54,462 bases of DNA, taken from Treponema sp. (GTDB lineage: Bacteria; Spirochaetota; Spirochaetia; Treponematales; Breznakiellaceae). Where the stretch lies: positions 1-54,462 of the forward strand of contig WRIB01000008.1 of the NCBI GenBank assembly GCA_009782955.1, given 5' to 3'. Position numbers and translations under genes: made by a program. The notes under the pieces are model-generated. The model was not told the origin of the DNA. It saw nothing but the letters and a program-made list of their open reading frames with translations, and ran no database searches. Below, one piece after another: positions 7,725-16,325 of this stretch (the first letter of the stretch is position 1; every line of letters begins with the position of its first letter).

Positions 7725-9311
7725 ATGAACTACACCAATTTAGACAAAATCGCAGCCTGGACAAAGCTGCAATCGCTGGCTCCCGCTGGAAAAAACTTTA
7801 ATTTTGCCTCGCTTCTTGATGCAGAACGGGTAAAAAGCTGTACTGTTCCCATGGCAGGCAGCCTTGTTTATAACTGGGCGGCTAAAGTAGCCGATGAGCC
7901 AATATTGGCGGCGCTTCAGGCACTGGCAGACGAACAGGAACTTATTGGCAAATACCGTCTGCTTTTAGACGGTGAAGTTATGAATACCGGCGAAAAACGA
8001 ATGGTGCTTCATCACCTTTTACGGGGTCAATCCGGCAATAATGTTGTTTATGAAGGAAAGGATCTGGGTGAGTTTTACAAAAAAGAGCTTGACCGCTTTT
8101 CCGTTTTTGCCGAATTGCTGAGAGCCGGCAAAATAAAAGGTTCTACCGGCAAAGCATTTAAAAACGCCGTTCAGATTGGTATTGGAGGTTCGGATTTAGG
8201 GCCAAGGGCCATGTACATTGCCCTGGACAACTGGGCCGTTAAAAACGGCAGAAAAAAAATCAATGCGTATTTTATTTCTAATGTTGATCCCGATGATCCT
8301 TCCGCCATTGTTTCTTCGCTCGATCTTTCGGAAACGGTCTTTATCCTTGTATCCAAGAGCGGCACAACCCAGGAAACCCTGTCAAACGAACTTTTTGTAA
8401 AGGATAAACTTTCCAGGGCTTCTCTTGATCCCGGCAAGCATATAGTAGCGGTTACGAGCGAAACAAGTCCTCTTGCCAGAAATCCGGCTTACCTTGATTC
8501 GTTTTATATTGATGATTTTATCGGCGGCCGTTATTCTTCTACTTCCGCAGTAGGCGGAGTGATTCTTTCCCTGGCTTTTGGTCCCGATGTTTTTGCGGAA
8601 TTTCTTGCCGGCGCTCACGAAGCCGATAAAAATGCCCTGGAAAAAGACATACGGAAAAATGCAGCGCTCTTGGATGCTCTGCTTGGCGTTTGGGAACGTA
8701 ATTTTTTGGGATATCCGTCAACTGCGGTACTTCCCTACAGTCAGGCTTTATCCCGCTTTCCCGCACATTTACAGCAATTGGATATGGAATCCAACGGCAA
8801 GCGTGTTAACCGGGAAGGCGGTGAAATAAGCTATGTAACAGGACCGGTGGTGTTCGGTGAACCGGGTACCAATGGGCAACATTCATTTTATCAGCTTCTC
8901 CATCAGGGAACGGATATAATCCCTCTTCAGTTTGTAGGTTTTGAAGACAGTCAGCGGGACGATGATGTAACAGTAGACGGTTCGGTAAGTCAAACCAAAT
9001 TAAAAGCAAATCTTGCAGCCCAGATTGTTGCATTTGCCAAAGGGAAAGACGATGCGGACAAAAACAAATTTTTCCCGGGCGGCCGTCCGTCAAGCTTAAT
9101 TCACGGAAAACAGCTTTGCCCGGCGGCTTTGGGGAGTCTTTTGGCTCACTTTGAGAACAAGGTAATGTTCCAGGGTTTTGTATGGAACCTTAATAGCTTT
9201 GATCAGGAAGGGGTTCAGTTAGGCAAGATTCTTACCAAAAAAGTTCTTTCAGGGAATTCCGGCGACGGAGCTTTGGATGCATATAGCGCTTTACTGGGAA
9301 TAAAAATATAG
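7725..9311 (+). CDS. pgi: Glucose-6-phosphate isomerase
   Basis: 528 residues, a usual length for the family. It interconverts glucose 6-phosphate and fructose 6-phosphate in glycolysis. Family motifs include IGIGGSDLGPRAMY (sugar-phosphate binding), VSKSGTTQET, DFIGGRYSSTSAVGG and GQHSFYQLLHQGTD (with the catalytic-region His), plus the C-terminal VWNLNSFDQEGVQLGK signature. The gene stands alone, facing away from the diguanylate cyclase and ending 12 bases from the radC stop. The start at 7725 lies directly behind an extended -10 box and has no ribosome-binding site, which suggests a leaderless mRNA. Confidence 0.97.
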   Translation: MNYTNLDKIAAWTKLQSLAPAGKNFNFASLLDAERVKSCTVPMAGSLVYNWAAKVADEPILAALQALADEQELIGKYRLLLDGEVMNTGEKRMVLHHLLRGQSGNNVVYEGKDLGEFYKKELDRFSVFAELLRAGKIKGSTGKAFKNAVQIGIGGSDLGPRAMYIALDNWAVKNGRKKINAYFISNVDPDDPSAIVSSLDLSETVFILVSKSGTTQETLSNELFVKDKLSRASLDPGKHIVAVTSETSPLARNPAYLDSFYIDDFIGGRYSSTSAVGGVILSLAFGPDVFAEFLAGAHEADKNALEKDIRKNAALLDALLGVWERNFLGYPSTAVLPYSQALSRFPAHLQQLDMESNGKRVNREGGEISYVTGPVVFGEPGTNGQHSFYQLLHQGTDIIPLQFVGFEDSQRDDDVTVDGSVSQTKLKANLAAQIVAFAKGKDDADKNKFFPGGRPSSLIHGKQLCPAALGSLLAHFENKVMFQGFVWNLNSFDQEGVQLGKILTKKVLSGNSGDGALDAYSALLGIKI

Positions 9312-9323
9312 AGCCTCTTTTTT

Positions 9324-10061
9324 TTAGTTTTTCTCAAGAGCGGCCTTGCTGTAACTGTAATACCCTTCGGTAGAAAAAATTATGTGATCAAGAAAGTTGA
9401 TGCCAAGGATATCTGCTGCATCTCTGAGCTGGCTTGTAATATCATCATCTTCGCCGGATGGTTCCAGTTTTCCCGAAGGGTGGTTATGGGCTACGCAAAT
9501 GGCGCTTGCCCGGTCTTGTAGGGGATCGGAAAATACTTCTCTTGGATGAACTATTGTTTTGTTTACAAGCCCTACAGTTACTACCCGGATTGCAAGCACT
9601 TCATGGGCGCCATTTAACGAAATGCAAAGGAACCGTTCCTGCCTGCGGTCTGCATAATGTTTAATTAAATTGTAGACATCTTCGGGGGAGCGGAGGCTGA
9701 GTTCCCTTACGCCCCAGCGGCGGCGCCCCAGTTCAAGCACGGCTGCAATTGTAGCGGCCTTAAATTCTCCCAATCCGCCGATTTTTGTCAGTTCCTTACA
9801 TGAAGGAATACCGTTATTTCTGTCCAGCCTGTCCAGCAGTTCTTCGGCAAGGACATTGACACTCTTTCCCTTGATCCCCGTGTTAAGAAGAATGCTGAGC
9901 AATTCCCTGTCGGATAGTTTTTCCGGTCCTTCGCGAACAAGCCGTTCCCGAGGTCTTTTTTCTTTTGGAAGATCACGAACACAGTCAGTCCTGGCAATAT
10001 TGGCTGACAGGAGATTCATGCTTGTTCTGTAGTAGTTTGAATTACTTTGAAAATCGGACAT
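9324..10061 (-). CDS. radC: RadC family protein (JAMM domain)
   Basis: 245 residues. An N-terminal helix-hairpin-helix-like region (LSDRELLSILLNTGIKGKSV, IGGLGEFKAATIAA) is followed by the MPN/JAB domain with the complete JAMM metal site HNHPSG...PSGEDD. The length suits the family after an N-terminal extension of about 25 residues; Met15 is a possible later start. RadC is conserved and often annotated as a DNA repair protein, but its biochemical role is unsettled. It is divergent from recQ, sharing a 96-base upstream region centred on a perfect palindrome. Confidence 0.93.
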   Translation of the reverse strand: MSDFQSNSNYYRTSMNLLSANIARTDCVRDLPKEKRPRERLVREGPEKLSDRELLSILLNTGIKGKSVNVLAEELLDRLDRNNGIPSCKELTKIGGLGEFKAATIAAVLELGRRRWGVRELSLRSPEDVYNLIKHYADRRQERFLCISLNGAHEVLAIRVVTVGLVNKTIVHPREVFSDPLQDRASAICVAHNHPSGKLEPSGEDDDITSQLRDAADILGINFLDHIIFSTEGYYSYSKAALEKN

Positions 10062-10093
10062 TGTACTATCTACAGGGCTAAAACGACCATACT

Positions 10094-10125
10094 GCTTGTA
10101 TAAAAAAATATTTTTTTATACAAGC
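10094..10125. promoter_or_regulatory. Perfect 32-bp palindrome between radC and recQ
   Basis: The half-site GCTTGTATAAAAAAAT (10094-10109) is followed immediately by its exact reverse complement. It lies 32 bases from both the radC start and the recQ start. It is an AT-rich dyad with GC ends, consistent with an operator for a dimeric regulator of both genes or with a bidirectional promoter core. Confidence 0.75.
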
Positions 10126-10145
10126 GCCGTGTAATTTTTTCCCCT

Positions 10146-10153
10146 GGTATTAT
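10146..10153 (+). promoter_or_regulatory. Probable -10 element of recQ
   Basis: TGGTATTAT resembles an extended -10 (TG, one base, TATTAT). It ends 4 bases before the ATG at 10158, so the message would be leaderless if this is used. No ribosome-binding site is present. Confidence 0.45.
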
Positions 10154-10157
10154 AGAA

Positions 10158-11795
10158 ATGGAAAATAATAACGATTTTGATCCCCTGAGCAATGCCGCCC
10201 GAAAACTTTTTGGCTTACCGTATCTCTTTCCCTATCAGCGCCTGGTGATTTCTAATTTGCTTGAAGCCGCCTGTACTGCGGGTATTGCCGTAAATTGGCC
10301 TGGAACAAACACCGTTCCGGTTAATGACAGGATAAATGAACATGGAGCAGTTAATGACAAAACAGGCGATGTTGAAACGGAAAATGAAGAATTACAAAAT
10401 GACAGTGAAAACCCTGGCAGTCAAATTGTAATTTTGCCTACAGGGGCAGGAAAATCGTTGTGTTTTCAGCTTCCCGCCATGCTTCTTGCCGGCGGAGAAG
10501 GTTTACCGGGGAAGAATAACAGGAAAGCCGGTCCCACACTGGTGATTTATCCTATTCTTTCACTAATGGCGGATCAGGAACGGCGTCTTGCAGAAAAAGG
10601 GTTTTCGCCGGTGTTGCTCCGCGGAGGTCAAAGTGAAGAAGAACGGGAAGCCGTCTGGAAAAAACTTCGTGCCGGGGAAAGCAAATTTATTATTGCCAAT
10701 CCGGAAGTATTATTAACGCGTAAAGTGCAGGAACGATTGCCCGAATTGGGAATAATCCATACGGTGATTGATGAAGCCCATTGTGTAAGTGAATGGGGAG
10801 AAAGCTTCCGTCCTTCGTATCTGGAGATACATACTATTTTAAAAGCGGCCGGTTCTCCCCTGGTAACGGCTTTTACCGCAACGGCATCGGAAATGGTGCT
10901 GGAAAAAATAAAAAAATACATTTTCGGCGATATAGATGTCAGATGTATTACCGGTAATCCGGATCGGCCCAATATTGAATACCGTGCAGCTGGATGTATG
11001 TTACGTAACATGGCGGTACAGGATTTTCTTTTGGCAAACTCCAGGCCGGCCATTGTCTTTTGTTCTTCACGGCCGGGAACCGAACGTCTTGCAAAGTATT
11101 TACGAAACCGTTTTATGGAAATGGGATTAAGCTGGGCAAAGGAAATACGGTTTTACCATGCAGGGTTAAGCCGGGAAGAAAAAAAAGAAACGGAAAATTG
11201 GTATTTTGAAAACAAAGATGCGGTACTTATAGCAACTTGTGCATATGGGTTGGGTGTCGACAAAGCTGATATTCGTACGGTAATACACCGGGATTGTCCT
11301 CCAACGGTAGAAGCATACCTTCAGGAATCGGGCAGGGCAGGCCGGGACGGAAAACAATCACGGGCTATCCTGCTATGGGGACCGGAAGATACAATCCAGC
11401 TTAAAAGGGCAAAAACAGAACAGGATAAAATACGGCTAGAGCAACTCTTTGCGTATGCCAGAAATAATGCCCAATGCCGGCGGGAAGCATTGCTGAATCT
11501 GTTAAATTACGAAGGAGACAACAGTAAACCGGAGAAACAGTGCTGTGATGTTTGTGCAGGCGAAAGCAATTCAGAGCTTCGGGAAGAAAACAGTATAGTG
11601 AATTTTTTCCGCCGAAACAGCCGTTCCTATTCGGCTGAAGAAGCGGCCAGAATTCTTATGGAATTGGAAACATGGTCGGAAGAAGAGGCGGGAGAAGCAA
11701 TAAACATACTCATTAAAAAAGGGAGCCTTACAAAATACAAAGTTCCCTTTTGGAAAAACAGAATTACGGTGAATCTTAAAAATGCTACCCTTTAA
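10158..11795 (+). CDS. recQ: RecQ-family ATP-dependent DNA helicase
   Basis: 545 residues. A superfamily 2 3'-5' helicase: Walker A in LPTGAGKSLCFQLPA, motif II DEAH (VIDEAHCVSEWG), motif III FTATA, motif VI ESGRAGRDGK. A zinc-binding cysteine set (C in NAQCRR, then QCCDVC) follows, with a short winged-helix-like end; no HRDC domain is seen. About 45 polar residues (GTNTVPVNDR to NDSENPG) are inserted between the Q-motif region and Walker A. It converges with the flgN-like gene, overlapping it by 11 bases. It acts in recombination and replication-fork repair. Confidence 0.93.
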   Translation: MENNNDFDPLSNAARKLFGLPYLFPYQRLVISNLLEAACTAGIAVNWPGTNTVPVNDRINEHGAVNDKTGDVETENEELQNDSENPGSQIVILPTGAGKSLCFQLPAMLLAGGEGLPGKNNRKAGPTLVIYPILSLMADQERRLAEKGFSPVLLRGGQSEEEREAVWKKLRAGESKFIIANPEVLLTRKVQERLPELGIIHTVIDEAHCVSEWGESFRPSYLEIHTILKAAGSPLVTAFTATASEMVLEKIKKYIFGDIDVRCITGNPDRPNIEYRAAGCMLRNMAVQDFLLANSRPAIVFCSSRPGTERLAKYLRNRFMEMGLSWAKEIRFYHAGLSREEKKETENWYFENKDAVLIATCAYGLGVDKADIRTVIHRDCPPTVEAYLQESGRAGRDGKQSRAILLWGPEDTIQLKRAKTEQDKIRLEQLFAYARNNAQCRREALLNLLNYEGDNSKPEKQCCDVCAGESNSELREENSIVNFFRRNSRSYSAEEAARILMELETWSEEEAGEAINILIKKGSLTKYKVPFWKNRITVNLKNATL

Positions 11796-12288
11796 TATCA
11801 ATCAGCGTAGCGCTTTGTTGGGAAAAAACGGAACGGTGTATTGCATAAGGATTGGCCCTAAGCGCTTTCATTTCGTGCTGCAGTTCTCCCATGCGTTTGG
11901 TCAAAAGATCACGGTTTCGTGCCGAACGTATTACCGCTTCGGAACGGAGTTCTTCCAGCGCGGTTTTTAGGTTGGGTACTTCGCGGATTTCACCGGGCAA
12001 TATTTCGGATATGTGGGTCTGGTACATCGCTTCCAGCGGATCGATTACCTTTTGGATGGCAAAAATATCACCAATTATTTTTTCTTCCAGTTCAACATGG
12101 ACAATTAAATCGTCGGGATTTCCCTTTTCGATTACATCTTTCTGTACATCAAGTACTGTCAGGTACTCCTGAAAATGGTTCCGCTGCTGGGAAAGGAGTT
12201 CCCGAAACCGTTTAAGAATGGCTACTCTTCTTTCCAGTTCCTGTGCGCTGATTTCCGTTTGTGTTTCTGCATTCTTTGGTGTAAGCAT
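11785..12288 (-). CDS. FlgN-like flagellar export chaperone
   Basis: 167 residues from the ATG at 12288, with AGCAGG six bases upstream; a TTG at 12294 would give two more residues and a 4-base overlap with fliS. The protein is almost entirely helical and charged, with no membrane segment, and has the general look of the FlgN family, which keeps hook-associated proteins soluble before export. Sequence motifs are weak in this family, so the call rests mainly on its coupling to fliS, an arrangement known in treponemes. Confidence 0.65.
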   Translation of the reverse strand: MLTPKNAETQTEISAQELERRVAILKRFRELLSQQRNHFQEYLTVLDVQKDVIEKGNPDDLIVHVELEEKIIGDIFAIQKVIDPLEAMYQTHISEILPGEIREVPNLKTALEELRSEAVIRSARNRDLLTKRMGELQHEMKALRANPYAIHRSVFSQQSATLIDIKG

Positions 12289-12290
12289 TA

Positions 12291-12731
12291 TCAACCTGCT
12301 ATATTAACGCCCTCGACCGGACGGTTTTCGGAGTTGGTTTTGACAGCTATGTCCACCCAGGCGGATCTAAGATCAGCCAATTGATTTTTAACTGCTCCAA
12401 TCCTGGCTATGTCCATAGCTATATGGGCTTCCAGCAATTCCTTGTTAAACCAGGTATAAAGGGCAAAAAGATTCTGGGCTATTTCGCCGCCCTGTTCAAA
12501 GTCTAGAGAAACCATTAGTTCCGTAACAATATCCCGGGCTTTAATGATAGCTTTGCCGATTACTTCGATTCTTGACGGGTCCTGTTTATTGGATTTGTTT
12601 AAACTAAGCAGTTCAAGACCCTTGTCCAGTTGTTTTACAGCTTCGTCATAGAGCATGACTATGAGCTGTCCGGGACTTGCAGTGCGAATCCTCGTTTCTT
12701 TATAAGCGGATAATGCGTTGGTATATGCCAT
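12291..12731 (-). CDS. fliS: Flagellar export chaperone FliS
   Basis: 146 residues. The N terminus MAYTNALSAYKE, then TASPGQLIVMLYDEAVKQL, is characteristic of FliS, the cytoplasmic chaperone that binds the flagellin C terminus. The ATG at 12731 is preceded by GGGGAGGG at good spacing; the upstream TTG at 12746 would put this site inside the gene, so it is rejected. It is followed directly by the FlgN-like gene (TGA within a few bases of its start), so the two should be translated together. Confidence 0.95.
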   Translation of the reverse strand: MAYTNALSAYKETRIRTASPGQLIVMLYDEAVKQLDKGLELLSLNKSNKQDPSRIEVIGKAIIKARDIVTELMVSLDFEQGGEIAQNLFALYTWFNKELLEAHIAMDIARIGAVKNQLADLRSAWVDIAVKTNSENRPVEGVNIAG

Positions 12732-12782
12732 AATAACCCTCCCCAAATTAGATCTGTACTGTTCCAGTATCGGCAGGGGAAA

Positions 12783-13907
12783 TTAAAACTTAAGCTTTTT
12801 TTCAATTAATTTCCATAGTGATTCCAGGCCTTCCTTGGTTTTTGCCGAAACAGCCGTAAGTGCGCAGGAAAAAGCCGGAATTTCTCCCCTGATAGCGGTT
12901 TCTAAAGCTTTTAGCTCCTCTGCTGTCAGAAGATCCGCCTTGTTCAGCACCGTAACAAGGGGAATATTCTCCGCTCCAAGTTCCCTGAGCAGTTCCTGAA
13001 CTGTCCCGGAATGCTCTTTCCATGCAACGTCGGAAGCGTCCAGCACATGAATTAAGATATCCGCCTGGCAAAGTTCTTCCAGTGTCGAACGAAATGCATC
13101 AACCAGATTATGGGGAAGACGGCGGATAAAACCTACTGTATCGATAAAAATGATGTTTTTTCCTGTTCCTGAAGAACCCTGCCGGTAAACCTTGCGGGCT
13201 GTGGGATCCAAAGTGGCAAAAAGTTTATTTTCGACCAATACATCCGACCCGGTTAACGCCCGATGAAGTGAAGATTTTCCCGCATTGGTATACCCGACTA
13301 TGGCGCACACGGTAATTCCCTGTTTTTTTCGTTGTTTTCGCTGGAGTATTCGGTTGTTTCGTACATTTTCAATTTCTTTCCTCAAAATACCGATCCGTTC
13401 CCGTATTTGCCGTCTGTCGGTTTCCAGCCGGGTTTCACCGGAACCGCGGGTACCGTAACGCCCGCCCCGTTGCCGGGACAAATCTATGTATTTATGCGAA
13501 AGCCGGGGTTGGTTATAGAGCAATTCTGCCAGTTCCGCCTGAAGTTCGGCTTCTTTGGTTTTTGCACGGCTTGCAAATATCCGTATAATCAGTTCCTGTC
13601 GGTCCAAAACGGACAAGCCGCACAGTGTTTCGAGTTTTTTTTGCTGGGACGGGCTTAATTCACTGTCAAAAATGATGCACTGGGCTCCTGCAGAGAGCGC
13701 TTTTTCCGACAATTCCTTTATTTTTCCGGTACCTACTGTAAACCCTTTTTTTCTGACAACTATGGTTTCTGACCCTACAATGTTAAGTCCCAGAGTCTCT
13801 GTCAGTCCTGACAATTCGTCGATCAAGGGTTCTGTATCGGTACTGTGCTTGATTCCTGCTAAAAAGACCCTGACAGGTTCGATTTTGACGGTATGTAAGG
13901 CTTTCAT
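12783..13907 (-). CDS. hflX: GTPase HflX
   Basis: 374 residues from the ATG at 13907. The glycine-rich N-terminal HflX domain (GTGKIKELSE, SPSQQKKLE) and linker (RGSGETRLETDRR) precede the G domain, with G1 GYTNAGKSS, G3 DTVGFIRRLPH and G4 NKAD. HflX binds the 50S ribosomal subunit and splits stalled or stressed ribosomes. A longer open frame to 14036 exists, but its extra residues do not resemble the family and would run into the divergent gene. No strong ribosome-binding site is visible at either start. It lies upstream of fliS on the same strand, 51 bases apart in the opposite order of transcription from the flagellar pair. Confidence 0.93.
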   Translation of the reverse strand: MKALHTVKIEPVRVFLAGIKHSTDTEPLIDELSGLTETLGLNIVGSETIVVRKKGFTVGTGKIKELSEKALSAGAQCIIFDSELSPSQQKKLETLCGLSVLDRQELIIRIFASRAKTKEAELQAELAELLYNQPRLSHKYIDLSRQRGGRYGTRGSGETRLETDRRQIRERIGILRKEIENVRNNRILQRKQRKKQGITVCAIVGYTNAGKSSLHRALTGSDVLVENKLFATLDPTARKVYRQGSSGTGKNIIFIDTVGFIRRLPHNLVDAFRSTLEELCQADILIHVLDASDVAWKEHSGTVQELLRELGAENIPLVTVLNKADLLTAEELKALETAIRGEIPAFSCALTAVSAKTKEGLESLWKLIEKKLKF

Positions 13908-14021
13908 TGAATTAATGTGGCACAAAAATCTTATTTTAGATATACTATATTTGTATACTGTATAAAGCCGGCTTTTATTCCGATAATTGTAAGGAATAAT
14001 CTTTTTCTCAGGTGGGGCCAG

Positions 14022-16256
14022 GTGACTGTTTCTCAAAAAGCTGCTCTTTCACTTTTAATAGCGGTAGTATTGGCAGCAATTTTTTCTGTTCTGGCATTTA
14101 CCGGCTTCTTTAATCTTGTAGAAACCCGTTTTTATAATCCTTCGATAACTAAATCCCTGGAAAGGGAAACTGAACGGGATGCCAATACAATTCAGGATTT
14201 TCTCGATGAACTGCGGGATCGGTTTTCAACTGCTCTCTCTACAGATGCAATTAAGCGAAGTTTTCTGCCCAATCAGGCGGCCCAGGATATTTTTGAACGG
14301 ACCCGTGTTTACGGTTTGCTTTTGGAGTCCCAAAAAGGGATTCAGTCTGTACGTTTTGTCGATGCCGGGGGCTTAAGGATTCATTTCTCTACCAGTATCG
14401 AAGATATTCTTAGCCGGAGCGCCGAGACCATTTCTTACAAAAATTATGACGAGACTTCTCAATATGTTCCTTATCCGGAATTGGCGGTTACTTCCGGAGG
14501 GAACCCCAAAATTACACTGGATCAGCAGAACGAAAGAATTATTTTTTCATTTCCTTTTTATGATTCCATGGAAGTATACCGGGGAACGGCGTTTTATTCC
14601 ATTTCTATCCGGGCAGTAGCTGACCGGATGATTGCCGAAGGCCGGGTTAAAATAGGAGAAAATCTTTCGATTGTTTCAAATCCTCCCGGAATGGTTTCCG
14701 GGCTTCCCAATACTCTTAGTGAAGCGGATGTGTTACTTCCGATTGTTTCTTCAATATGGAATGAAGGTCTTTTGAACCTGACAGCCATGGATTCCAATAT
14801 GTCAGGTTCAGCTGTGGCTCTTATTTCGGCAAAAACCGAACAGGGTCTTTTTATAGGCCGGGTAGTGGACGAATCCCTTTTTGCTTTCCCTCAATCCATG
14901 AAGGTAATTCTGCTTACGGCAATTTTTTTAACCATTTTCCTTTCTTTATTTCTTGCATTAAACGTCCAGCCGGATACCATAACAGTAGTTCAGAACCGGC
15001 TGAAAAATCTCCAGCTTTCATTGATTCGTGAATATTACGAACGGAAAGGGGAAATGGACTGGAACCACTGGTACCGGGAACTGGAACAGCGCAGGGAAGA
15101 TGTACGAATCGAATTAAAACGCGGTGTCAAGAAAAAGCCGGAGCTTGTAGAAGACATCGATAACCTTATTGATAAATCGTGGGACGAGATACTTACTGCC
15201 ATTGGCGGCAAGCGTGAAACCCGTTTGGCAATAGACGAAGATAAACTCCAGAATATTTTAAACCGTATGCTTCTGGCAGCAGGTAATTCTCCGGTAATTC
15301 CCGGCGGCGGATCTTCTTCTGATACTATGGCGGGGTTAATGCCGTTTGCCAATGCCGCCGCGCCTGCAGCTTCTTCCGGAACAGAAGAGGTTTTGGAAGA
15401 ACTGGGAGAGGACGTTGAAGAAATTGAAGAGCTGGGCAGTGAATCGGAAATATTTGAAGAAGATTTGGTTGAGCATGAAGAAGTTTCCGAAGAGGAAACT
15501 TTGGAGGAACTGGAAGAACTGGAAGAGCTCTCTGATTCCGAAGAATCAGGTGATTCCGAAGAAATGTCGGAACTGGATGAACTTTCGGAACTGGATGAAC
15601 TTTCGGAACCGGAAGAACTTGACGGCCTGGAAGAAGTATCTGATACAATAACTGTTACATCGCCATTGGCCCCGCCTGTTATTGAATTCTCCGATCCTGG
15701 GCTTGTTGATGATTTATTGGATAGAAAACCAGTAGATGCCGGAGAACCGGAAGATCTTGATGAACTGGAAGAGCTTGAAGAACTTGAAGAATTGGAATCG
15801 ACCGGTTCTGCTTCTCCTGTTAATCAGGGTCCTTTAGGTCTCGATCCGGATGTTGCAAGCAAGATTGAATTCGAAAGCCCGTCCGTATCAGAAGATTTTT
15901 CTGAACCGGACACGGATAATGATTTTGTTATCGAATCTCCTTTTTCCAGCATGCTTTCCGAGTTTGATGATCAAAACAGTTTTGAGGCTGACGATGATGG
16001 CAGCAAAAAAGTAAAAACTTCGGGCCGTCTGGAAGAATTAAATGCTGATTATTCCATGTCGTTGGTGTATAAGCCCTTTCAGGATGAAAATAAAAATGAG
16101 CCGCAGGAACTGCCTTCTGTCGAAAGCGGAGTAATAAAGCAGAAAAACGGCATTAATTATGTTGATAAAAAAGCAAAAAAACCAGACGCTAAAATTTCCA
16201 AATCCCTGGACCCGGGATTAAAAAATCTTGTTGATTCTGTTATAGGAAAAAAATAA
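14022..16256 (+). CDS. Membrane protein with periplasmic sensor-like domain and acidic repeat tail
   Basis: 744 residues from the GTG at 14022, with GGTGGGG just upstream; the longer open frame from 13917 adds a tail that crosses the promoter region and is rejected. A membrane segment at ~6-28 and a second at ~290-312 enclose ~260 residues resembling an extracytoplasmic sensor domain. The cytoplasmic part has a basic helical region (~320-420), then a long acidic stretch rich in ELEELEE and ELDELSE (~450-600), and ends in a Lys-rich tail. No enzymatic domain is visible. It might scaffold or sense, but function is unknown. The acidic part is encoded by short tandem repeats. Confidence 0.82.
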   Translation: MTVSQKAALSLLIAVVLAAIFSVLAFTGFFNLVETRFYNPSITKSLERETERDANTIQDFLDELRDRFSTALSTDAIKRSFLPNQAAQDIFERTRVYGLLLESQKGIQSVRFVDAGGLRIHFSTSIEDILSRSAETISYKNYDETSQYVPYPELAVTSGGNPKITLDQQNERIIFSFPFYDSMEVYRGTAFYSISIRAVADRMIAEGRVKIGENLSIVSNPPGMVSGLPNTLSEADVLLPIVSSIWNEGLLNLTAMDSNMSGSAVALISAKTEQGLFIGRVVDESLFAFPQSMKVILLTAIFLTIFLSLFLALNVQPDTITVVQNRLKNLQLSLIREYYERKGEMDWNHWYRELEQRREDVRIELKRGVKKKPELVEDIDNLIDKSWDEILTAIGGKRETRLAIDEDKLQNILNRMLLAAGNSPVIPGGGSSSDTMAGLMPFANAAAPAASSGTEEVLEELGEDVEEIEELGSESEIFEEDLVEHEEVSEEETLEELEELEELSDSEESGDSEEMSELDELSELDELSEPEELDGLEEVSDTITVTSPLAPPVIEFSDPGLVDDLLDRKPVDAGEPEDLDELEELEELEELESTGSASPVNQGPLGLDPDVASKIEFESPSVSEDFSEPDTDNDFVIESPFSSMLSEFDDQNSFEADDDGSKKVKTSGRLEELNADYSMSLVYKPFQDENKNEPQELPSVESGVIKQKNGINYVDKKAKKPDAKISKSLDPGLKNLVDSVIGKK
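15567..15610 (+). repeat. Tandem 18-bp repeat in the acidic tail
   Basis: The 17-mer TCGGAACTGGATGAACT occurs at 15567 and again at 15585, with partial copies on both sides. A related run of GAACTT/GAAGAA hexamers lies at 15764-15797. These encode Glu/Leu/Asp-rich coiled-coil-like sequence and are likely to vary in length between strains. Confidence 0.8.
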
Positions 16257-16325
16257 TATAATCAGGTCTTTTCCAAAACTTCAGCTTCTGAATAAAATTA
16301 ATTTTTATATCTTTGCAGGTAACCA

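Noticed and set aside
9312..9330. T-run after pgi as a rho-independent terminator
   Set aside because: There is no stem of useful length before the run.
10846..10880. GGTTCTCCCCTGG in recQ as a further copy of the interspersed element
   Set aside because: It encodes the conserved helicase motif region GSPLVTAFTAT and has no partner block or palindrome.
13908..14036. N-terminal extension of hflX
   Set aside because: The extra residues lie over the divergent promoter region and do not resemble HflX.
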